Source: Clostridiales bacterium (lineage in GTDB: Bacteria; Bacillota; Clostridia; Christensenellales; CAG-138). From it: DNA of 17,409 bases. Each line of letters begins with the position of its first letter. Within the stretch, counting starts at the first letter, position 1. Position numbers and translations under genes: made by a program. Positions 8,901 through 16,500 of this stretch are shown piece after piece. The stretch spans positions 1 to 17,409 of the forward strand of contig WRCT01000018.1 in the NCBI GenBank assembly GCA_009783775.1, read 5' to 3'. The notes below the pieces were generated by a model that saw nothing but the letters and a program-made list of their open reading frames with translations, was not told the DNA's origin and ran no database searches.

Positions 8901-10467
8901 CACGGTAGTGGCGAGCAACGGTTTCGGCTCCGACGCGACACAGGCGCTTTCCCTCACCGTTGGCATCCCGCCGGCCATTACAACGACCGATCTGCCGAAC
9001 GGAACAAAGGATATCGCGTACAGCGAAACGCTTGCCGCGACGGGCAACGCGCCCATCAATTGGAGCCTTGAGGAAGGCGACGAGCTGCCAACGGGATTGA
9101 CGCTCTCTGAGGGCGGTGTGATTTCGGGTACGCCGACAGAGGCCGGCACCTTCACCTTCACGGTGACGGCAAGCAACGGTTTCGGCGCCGATGCGGCACA
9201 GGCGTTTACCGTGATCATTGGAATCGCGCCTGCCATCACGACCGACAGCCTGCCCAACGCCATCCGAAACGCGGCTTACAGTCAAACGCTTGGTGCCACG
9301 GGCAGCGCGCCCATCGCCTGGAGCCTGGCGGAAGGCAGCAAGCTGCCGACAGGGCTTACACTCTCCGCGGACGGCGTGATTTCGGGTGCGCCGACCGTGA
9401 ACGGCCGCTATACCTTTACGGTCGTGGCAAGCAACGGGTTCGGCGACGATGCGACACAGGCGCTTTCCATAGCAGTCGGTGTGGTGACGAGCATCGCGAC
9501 CGCCAGTCTGCCCAACGCGTCAAAAGATACGGCATATAGCAGGACACTGTCGGCCTCCGGCAGCGCGCCCATCACCTGGAGCCCGGCGGAGGTCAGCAGC
9601 CTGCCTACCGGACTGACTCTCTCTGAGGGCGGCGTGATTTCGGGCACCCCAACCGAGGGCGGCGTCTTTGCCTTCACGGTAACGGCAAGCAACGGCTTCG
9701 GCGCCGTCGCGACACAGACGCTCACGCTCATCGTAACCGCGCCGCCTGTCATCACGACGGACGATCTGCCGGACGCTGAAGCGGGCAAGGCATACAGCCA
9801 AACGCTGGTTGCCGCGTGCTATCCACCCGCCACCTGGCGCTTGGCTGATGGCGACAGCCTGCCGGAGGGACTCACACTCTCGGCGGAAGGTGTCATTTCG
9901 GGCACACCGACAGAGGACGGCGACTTTACCTTCACGGTAGTAGCAACCAACGGCATTGGCGTCGATGTAACGCTGGAACTCTCCATCACCGTTTCGCCGG
10001 CCGAGATCACAACAGCGCCGGTTATCACGACGGACAGCCGCCTGCCCAACGCGGCATATGACACGGCATACAACGTACAATTGGAGGCCGAGGGCGACGG
10101 AACCATCGTCTGGAGTCTGGCGAAGGGCAGCCTGCCCAAGGGACTCACGCTCTCTGCGGACGGTCTGCTTTCCGGCACGCCGGAACTCGGCGGCGTCTTC
10201 ACCTTCACAGTAAAAGCAAGCAACGGCGCCGAGACCGATACGGAACTGGAACTCACGTTCTTTATCACACGGCGCGGCGACGCGAACTGTGACAACTCCA
10301 TCAGCGCGGCGGACGCGGCCATCATCCTGCGGTATCTGGTCGAGCTGAGCCAACTCTCCGAGCTGGGACTGCTTAACGCCAAGGTAACGAGCGGCAGCGG
10401 GGCTGTCTCCGCCGCAGACGCGGCCAAGATCCTGCGCTACCTTGTGCAGTTGGAACAAACACTCTAG
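2902..10467 (+). CDS. Giant secreted protein: three tandem nucleotidase/cyclic-phosphodiesterase modules, eight Ig-like repeats, dockerin
   Basis: This is a 2,521-residue extracellular enzyme. A signal peptide (~1-27, ending VTMA) is followed by three complete calcineurin-like phosphoesterase plus 5'-nucleotidase C-domain modules. Module 1 (~30-510): D39/H41, D78, GNHEF 109-113, H223, GHSH 244-247, and a C domain with NSGGLR (360-365) and NGGDSF (467-472), as in UshA-type 5'-nucleotidases. Module 2 (~635-1185): D646/H648, D693, GNHEF 730-734, H843, H876/H878, and NYRVTGGNDY (1110-1119), as in CpdB-type 2',3'-cyclic phosphodiesterase/3'-nucleotidases. Module 3 (~1200-1750): D1210/H1212, D1254, GNHEF 1291-1295, H1416, GHDH 1446-1449, with SYRLSDAEF in place of the Gly-Gly motif. 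Residues ~547-625 form a helical linker containing GKSWVTQ. Eight He_PIG-type Ig-like repeats (~1763-2456) and a dockerin (2459-2521) follow. Bacillus YfkN is a two-module relative of about 1,460 residues. The likely role is hydrolysis of cyclic and linear nucleotides to nucleosides and phosphate outside the cell. Confidence 0.92.
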   Translation: MKTRKLLALLISLIMIFALLPATVTMAETLTFDIIQISDLHGGIASATNVNLGSRLATQIRAVQNANPTGTILLGGGDMFQGTPVSNFFYGTSTTEWMNYMKFDAMVVGNHEFDWGLDVFEYETVKDAEFQYYCSNIRWRAAGVDGEGKPHAAGELRFKPYVIVEKKGIKFAIVGNQGASPNTIAAVMHAPYTFQSAAQAVRDAVAQMATDGVSYDFLIINTHDGTGLTSLRTEFPKLIAVLGGHSHSGTASVSSGLATGIGGNSASGYIRAQISVNTDTMAATVNSCTWTAASTTNTPDAGSLAIVNKYLNDKRYTDIMNERVGYANPTTTISNSNVRARVWACEAMAYAAGADIGMTNSGGLRSAGIPILSGGNATVGNIPFGSLLGFMPFDNFTAVIELTYDETIGLMNAMQQANTALLSGGVYCAIDSTRAAGNRVVGLYRADGTQYPPGQNIKIAVTDFVLNGGDSFNFFTNRTIVRDGVTWTIQNWANENDCLKDIFPRDAFRTHLLAQRQPNGDFKNIITEVFRQSDLFSSARWNANVQYAEEAKRLLADTVVATSASQVAVGKSWVTQPVYDILQNAYNSYLATPVAVNTPYPTTLATVSNALNNTPTTTTSPIGQFKAAMQVGTASTVQFQLLTTSDVHGAYYHANYNTGTKNTARTSGMTRIATLVNTRRAAVPNTILVDNGDTFQGTPMTSYFMFNRPDLKDVTAVTLRNMGYDAWVPGNHEFNFGMDPLMKAVNDCDAPATASESQVKTIAANLIKDGSASWEPFFNAYITRTFGGVKVGVIGFCTPFVPKWDKPANWEGITFKNFVETFNRYEDHLKNVEKCDVIIAACHSGVEGSVAGTPGENQIRALIASSQYIDFATGGHSHGTGNSTVNNKNGKPITIQFAGSGGNRLAYAVFTYDVSAKTVSITANALTTSASTAAESKVTAALQPYEDILWSNYLLTKLGTASGNFTMPTGLRSPSSFMDFVNKVQMESVGAEMSIGAPLNNTTGNIIPTGDIYQWQMFDLYRYENWVYCVDMTAREIKLWLEKHAREFGVSGGNVTGGGGIYHDTLYGEGVSYDIIASRPSGDRVINFRYKGKLLDLNDTTTMYKVAINNYRVTGGNDYVAYVRNNGGRADFAIDVSDTSTPIWSINPDRLSNYTEYELGGEAGQVRALIAAYIAKEGTIHPVVTSSFRVLASEPAAPANINVAVFATSDMHGRSTTTNINNGNALANSMPRIATVLANQRVTYPHNILIDNGDTLQGTLVNTYWITKKPNEVNPMIAAMIAMNYDAWNLGNHEFNYKPEQRDPQVAFAEAAGISVLSANLVLKEDGKNFKGENVTAGSPYYKPYTVKTFTVGGGTVKVGILGVGNANNHNWDVPTNYPNMQFSSLDNPTGNAVNEINKWVPIIRQEADIVVVAIHSGTGNASFNLQSQARYAAQNTSGVDLFISGHDHSATTTSYTNTAGKTVYLMNPGAGANLSRAVFNVTFGTDGKYVSHTIGTPVNTGAGTTANTDVGNATLPHYTEAKAWVDLPLGASIAGTWTHSTTSNNHVFTQYQTTDLVHKAKIWATWLSNESDGVEGATVSISSPVFTSALSTSPRAITLADILALYQYDNNALYMLEMTGAQLKSWLNALANKYTSTSAFSGSIFNMDSFYGIDYRIDVSKTTNNRVVYCWYQGAPLKDDQILRVAINSYRLSDAEFTTATGITVDDAVWAAEVDLGADRAPVPVLIGEYFTYKGTVRATDPVYAGADSKWYLGNTTPAAATITTTTLPNGSTAADYNQTLAGTGNVTNAETIIWGLASGSSLPAGLTLSTGGVISGTPTAGGTYTFTVTATNKIGSPATRALSITVIAPANITTTSLPSALIDTAYSETLAANGDEPIVWSLAEGAALPDGLTLSAAGVISGTPTVGGTVTFTVIASNGIGSPSEKELSITVNVPAAITTTVLPDALKDVAYSETLAATGDTPITWSLAEGSSLPTGFSLSADGVLSGTPTAGGVFTFTVVASNGFGSDATQALSLTVGIPPAITTTDLPNGTKDIAYSETLAATGNAPINWSLEEGDELPTGLTLSEGGVISGTPTEAGTFTFTVTASNGFGADAAQAFTVIIGIAPAITTDSLPNAIRNAAYSQTLGATGSAPIAWSLAEGSKLPTGLTLSADGVISGAPTVNGRYTFTVVASNGFGDDATQALSIAVGVVTSIATASLPNASKDTAYSRTLSASGSAPITWSPAEVSSLPTGLTLSEGGVISGTPTEGGVFAFTVTASNGFGAVATQTLTLIVTAPPVITTDDLPDAEAGKAYSQTLVAACYPPATWRLADGDSLPEGLTLSAEGVISGTPTEDGDFTFTVVATNGIGVDVTLELSITVSPAEITTAPVITTDSRLPNAAYDTAYNVQLEAEGDGTIVWSLAKGSLPKGLTLSADGLLSGTPELGGVFTFTVKASNGAETDTELELTFFITRRGDANCDNSISAADAAIILRYLVELSQLSELGLLNAKVTSGSGAVSAADAAKILRYLVQLEQTL
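8188..10267 (+). repeat. Eight in-frame He_PIG-type Ig-like repeats, mostly 86 codons long
   Basis: Each unit begins with I-T-T-x-x-LP and holds the core LPxGLTLSxxGVISGTPT, then FTFTVxASNGFG. Equivalent Ile residues fall at 1764, 1854, 1940, 2026, 2112, 2198, 2284 and 2375. The middle spacings are exactly 86 residues (258 bp), and the first and last are 90-91. The units are clearly homologous at DNA level and form a stalk between the enzyme modules and the dockerin. Unit 6 has WSPAEVSSLP where most others have WSLAEGSxLP. Confidence 0.9.
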
Positions 10468-10480
10468 CGCCTTATAAGCA

Positions 10481-10513
10481 GAGGGCAGAAAGCCGGTTTG
10501 GCTTTCTGCCCTC
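10481..10513. other. Strong intergenic hairpin without T tract between the two giant genes
   Basis: GAGGGCAGAAAGCC (10481-10494) pairs perfectly with GGCTTTCTGCCCTC (10500-10513) around a GGTTT loop, 13 bases after the first giant gene's stop codon. CGCTGC follows instead of T residues, so termination would be partial at best. It could separate or stabilise parts of a shared transcript, or stop readthrough in another way. No convincing promoter was found between it and the next gene. Confidence 0.7.
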
Positions 10514-10576
10514 CGCTGCAAAGCATGAACTGTCAATAACGGACAAACACAATCTATGAATGGAGGAATCATTGGA

Positions 10577-13500
10577 ATGAAGAAACTACTATCTATTATT
10601 GTTGCACTTGCAATGCTGCTGGCGCTGGTGCCGGTGGCCGTGACATCGGCGGCCACCCTGACGACGAGCTATTTAACAATCGCGCCGGGGGCGGACGAGA
10701 CAAAACTCAATTTTTCATGGCACACTACGTCACTCGCGATGCTGCCCACCGTCCGCATTTGGAAGAGCGGCAGCACGGCGACTGAGTTTACCGGCTCAAC
10801 CAGCGGTTCGACGACGGCGATGAGCTTGCAGTATTCCAACTGGGTCACCGTGACCGGTCTTGAACCCGACACCGAGTATACCTACCAGGTGGGAAACGGC
10901 AACGGTGACTGGAGTTTGGAATACACGGTCAAAACAAAAAATCCGTCGTCGTTCCAGTTTATCGCGGTCGGTGATGCGCAGATCGGCACGGATAACCGTA
11001 CCGCATCCAACATCGCCGTCTGGAAGAACACGCTCAACGTCATCGAGGCCAACTTCCCGAACGCCGCGTTTATGACGACGACGGGCGATCAGGTTGACCA
11101 AAACGCGGTCAACGCGACCTCCCGCGGGCAATACGACGGTTTCTTTGAACCCCCGCAGCTGCGTTCGCTTCCACTCGCCGTCGCGCTGGGCAATCATGAG
11201 GGAAGCACAGGAACCGGCGCGTCTCACCGCGCCATGTATAACCCGCCCAACATAACCGGCACGATCGACACCTATGCCAATATGAACTATTGGTACAGAT
11301 ACGGCGACGTTCTGTTTATCGTTTTGGATACCTCCGGCCATACCAGCAATTTCCCCAGCATGACGAGCATGAGAACTGTCATAAGCACCGCGACGGCCGC
11401 AAATCCGGACGCGAAGTGGAGAATCATCAATTTCCACCATGACATATACGGCCAGGGCGCGCAGCACTCACAAAGCAATGCCAAGACCTTAAGAGACGCA
11501 TCCCTGGCTGCCGTGATCGACGATTATAACATTGACATGGTCTTCAACGGGCATGACCACTACGCCTGCCGCTCCTATCCGATGAAGTGGTCGGGCAGCG
11601 CCGCGACTTCCAACACGCAGGGCAGGCAGCCCGAAACCTTTGACGGGACCGGCGCCTCCATCAACCCGACGGGCACGACCTATATCGCCCACAACACGCC
11701 GACCGACTCGAAGTACTACAACAGGCACGCGAACGGCATTCAGCCTTACACCGCCTGGGTGCCGGCGTCTGCGACGAATACGGGACGTCCGCAGTTTGCC
11801 GTGGTAACGGTGAACGGGAACAAACTCACCTACGACAACTATGAAATCACGACAACCAACGCCTTAACAAAGTTGGATACCTACTCCATTGTAAAAGTCG
11901 ACAATCCGGATCTTGACTATAGCGTTCTGCAAGCCAAGTACGATCAGATCGACGCGATGACCATTGTCGTATCGGCAAACGGCGCGGGTCTGGCGCCCGG
12001 CACCAAGTGGATGACATCGGAAGACAAGGACGCGCTGGATGTGCAGATGGGCCTGGCGCAGACCATGCTTGCCAACAAGGACGCCGCGGACCAGGCCGCG
12101 ATCAACGGCCTGCTGACGGCCCTCACCAGCGCCAGCGATACCACCAAGATCCACACCGCGACGGCAACCGTTAAGATCGTGGGCTGGGAGTTCACGACGC
12201 AGTCGCAGGCGATCAATAACAACGGGGGAGCCATGTTGCCCTCCACCTCCACTGCAAACGCGCAAGTTCGTGCCAACACAGGCGTGTTCGCCGGCTCCGG
12301 CTCGCTCATGTCCCTGCGCACCAGCGCGAACGCGATTTCCGCCATCATGTGGTATGCCTCCCCCATTTCCATTGAATCCGCCGCGAACAATACGAGTGGC
12401 GTTGGCGCCTATTGGCTGACTTCCTTCTCCACCAAGGGCTATGAGAACCTGGTGCTCGACAGTTGGGCGTTCCGGTGCAACTCGTCGGTCACCCGCTCGT
12501 TCAAGGTAGAATATTCCCTAAACGGCACCAGCGGCTGGACCGCCGTGACAAGCAACACAGCCGACCATTCCGGCGTCAGCGGAAATGACATGATCCCGGG
12601 GCCCAAGCTCAATCTTCCCGCGGCGATGGAGGATCGGGACACGGTCTATCTACGGTTCCGCATAACGGCATCATCCGGCAACGGTTACACCTGCATCAAT
12701 GACATCGTTGTTGTGGGCAATGAAATCGGCGCCGCCTTCGTCGGCGACTACAGCGCCCTGCAAGCCAAGTACAACCAAGTCAACGCGCTGACCATCGTCG
12801 AGTCGCCGGACGGCGCGGGCCTGCCTGCGGGCACCCTGTGGATGACACCGGCGGACAAGGGCGCGCTGGACGCGCAGATGAGTGCGGCCTCGTCCATGCT
12901 CACGGCCCAAAACGCCGCAGACCAAACGGCAATCGACAATCTGCTGGCAGCTTTGACCTCCGCATCCGCGCCTGACATCAAGATCAAGACCGCGGTGGGA
13001 TCGTCAACGCCCGTTACCTTCGTCGAATGGTCATGGTCGGCAGCCGATGCCACGGCCAGGAGTTCCCAGCCGGCGACCAAAGGCGTGGGCGCCCTGTCCC
13101 TGTACAGAGGCGCTACGCTCCTGACCACAGCCATCAACGCCTCCAACCCGCCTCCGGCGGCCTATACCTCCGGCGGATTCTTCGGCGGAACAGCCAACGG
13201 TGCCTACTGGATAGCCGAATTCTCCACAGTGGGCTATACCGGTATCGTGTTGAATTTCTCGCAGGCATCTTCGTCTACCGGGCCGAGAGACTTCAAAGTG
13301 CAGTGGTCCACCGACAATAGCACATGGACAGACGTTTCCGGCGCGGCATATGTCATTCCAAATTCCACCACTCCGACTCAGTTGGGGCCCTATACCTTGC
13401 CCGCGGGCGCCGAAAATCAGCCGACGCTCTATGTCCGCTGGCTTATGACTTCCACCGTTTCGGCCGGCGGCGGCGCTCTGGCTTCCGGCGGGTCAAACCG

Positions 13501-16500
13501 TATGCACACAATCTTTGTCACCGGCAGCGCCGGCCCGGTCGACTGCTGTGACGGCACCTGCGCGACCTGCGCTTGCGCGGATTGCGACAAGACCGGCCCG
13601 GGTGAGTGCTGCGAGCCGCAGAGCGACGGTTATGTGTATAAACTGGCCAAGACCGCGGCGGATCTGAAAACGGGCGACGAAGTCATCATCGTGAGCTGGA
13701 AGCCCACAACGAACGCCGGCGCCGCCGCACAGGGTTATTATATTATGCTGAACCGGCTGGGCGAAGGCGCGGGCTCCAGCAGTTCCACGTACCGCAACGG
13801 CGGGCGCTTCTCAAACAATCCGTATGTGGCGGGCGCTGTGCCGGAAGGATTCACCGCGACGGATATGGCCGGTATCGTTCCGGTCGCCCGTGCCAACAAC
13901 AGCGTGATTACAACGCCGGGCATTGATTATGCCACCTTCACCCTCGGCAGAGGCACGAACAACACTGCGGCCTACACTTTCCACGAGGCGGGTCAGGGTT
14001 ACCTCAGTGTCTCAGGCCCCGGTAACTCTGTGCTGCCGCGGGCAGCGCTGGACAACAACGGCGAATACACGCTTACGTTTGCCTCGGACTATTCGATTCT
14101 GGCAAGGGCGCTCGCGGCGAACGTGACCAACAATGACCTTCGTTTCAACGCGCAGAATCCCACTTCCGGTCCGAACTTCACCGGCTACAGCGCTGCGTTC
14201 CAAGAGCCGATCTTCCTCTATGTAAAGGTCGTGTCGGCGTTTGTGGGCGACTACGACGCCCTGCAAGACAAGTACGATGAGATCGACCCGCTGACCATTG
14301 TCGTGTCGGCGGACGGCGCGGGGCTGACGGCCGGTACCCTGTGGATGACGGCGGCGGACAAGACCGAACTGGATACGCAGATGGGCTTGGCGTCCACCTT
14401 GCTCACGGCAAAAAATGCCACAAACCAGGGCGAGATCGACAATCTGCTGGCGGACCTGATCGCCGTTGCCGACAAGATCAATACCGCGGTGGCACAGAGC
14501 AAGGTCTATCAACTGGTGGAGAACGCCAGTCAAGTCGCGGCCGGCGACAAGGTCGTCATTGTGGCCCCCGTGCCGGAGTGGCAATCATCTCCCTCTCCCG
14601 CGGGAATGGTAACAGGCTATTATGCCATGATAACCCATCAAAACAATGCGGCCATGGGTCGTGACAACCGCAACGGCGGCCGGCTTTTGGACTTCCCCAT
14701 TACTGAGGGCTATGCCGCGCACAGAACGGCGGGCGCATGGCCGAAGGTAATTACGGAGGCGCAGCTTGGCAACCTCTTAGGCGTTGACCGTTACGGAACC
14801 TCGTCGCCCATAGAGCTTGTGAATCCGTCGGCAGTTACGGCAGCCCTCCTCACCGTGGAAGCGGGCAGCGCGGCCAATACCTTCTCCTTCTGGGATCCGG
14901 CCAACAACGGCTACCTTGCTTGGGACGGTTCCGGCAATACCGTTGTCCCAAGGGCTACCAAGAACGCCAGCAGTTCCTTTATACTGAATTACAGCAGTAC
15001 CACCGGACTGTACTATGACACCAACACCGTCGCGCTTCAGGTGTCGGGAACAACTACGCGTGCCTTGACCTTCAACAACCGCGCGCCCGCCTCCGGCCCG
15101 GTCTTCGGCTGCTACACCCTCTCCAGTTCGGGCGTGGTACAGGTCTATCTGTATAAAGAAGTCATTTCCGGCGCCTGCACCCACCCGAACACCCCCGTGC
15201 CTTTCGGTGCGGTTACCCGGACCTGTGTGGTCGAGGGCTTCACGGCGGGATCAATGTGCCCCGACTGCGACCATGTATTCACCCAACCGGTTTCAACGGG
15301 TTTTGCCGACCATACCTACGGCGGTTGGACCACCACCGTGACCCCGACCTGCACCATCTCCGGCGTGCGGCAGCGCACCTGCTCGGTCTGCACGGGCGTG
15401 GAGACGGATTCCACCACTCTGGGTCTGAACCCCGCCAACCACGTGGCTACAGAATCCTTTGGCGCGGTTACCCAGACCTGTGTGGTTGAGGGTTTCTCGG
15501 CGGGCACCAGATGTGTCGCCGACAACAGCCATGTGATTGCCGCGCCCGTCTCGACAGGTTTCGCCGACCATGCCTACGGCGATTGGACCACCACCGTGAC
15601 CCCGACCTGCACCATATCCGGCGTGCAGCAGCGCACCTGCTCGGTCTGCACGGACGTGGAGACGGATTCCACCACTCTGGGTTTGAACCCCGCCAACCAT
15701 GTAGACACGGAATCCTTTGGCGCGGTTACCCAAACTTGTGTAGTTGAGGGCTTCACGGCGGGCACCAGGTGTGTCGCCGACAACAGCCATGTGATTACCC
15801 CACCCGTCTCGACTGGCTTTGCTCCCCACACAGAGGGTGCGCCGGCAACCTGTACCACGGCGCAAATCTGTACGGTCTGCACAGCCGTGATAGTGCCCGC
15901 CATCGCGTGTGACCCCTGCGACGGGTGCAACGGCTCCTGCGGCTGCATTTGCTGTATGCTGGACTATGACGATCTGCAAGCCAAGTATGATGAAATAGAC
16001 GCGCTGATAGACAGTATCGCTATTTCTGAGGATGACTTTGGTTTGGCAGACGGGACCAAGTGGATGCTGCAAGCGGACTTTGCCGATCTGGAAACGCTGA
16101 TGACCGCTGCGCGGGAGATGCTCGAGAATGAGGACGCCGAGGACCAGAATGAGATCGACGAACTGCTGGCGGATCTGATCGCGGCGGCCGCCAAGATCAA
16201 GACGGTCAAGTTCGTGTTCGTCGGGAACTATGCCGCTCTCCAAGCCAAGTATGATAAAATAGACGCGCTGACGATCACAGTATCTGAGGATGGCGCGGGC
16301 TTGGCTGAGGGCACCAAGTGGATGACGGCAGACGACAAAGCCGATCTTGACACGGAAATGATCGTAGCGCTCGCCATGCTGACGAATGAGGACGCCGAGG
16401 ATCAGGATGAGATTGACGAACTGCTGGCAGACTTGATCGCCGCAGCCGCCAAGATCAAAACGGCAGGGTTCGTATTCGTCGGCGATTACGACGATCTCCA

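Noticed and set aside
10556..10576. Upstream ATG at 10556 as start of the second giant gene
   Set aside because: The GGAGG at 10562-10566 lies after it and fits the ATG at 10577, whose product begins with a normal signal peptide (MKKLLSII).
9520..10656. Minus-strand open frame of 378 codons across the Ig-like repeats and dockerin
   Set aside because: It is a by-product of GC-rich repeat codons on the other strand. It even spans the intergenic hairpin and the start of the next gene.
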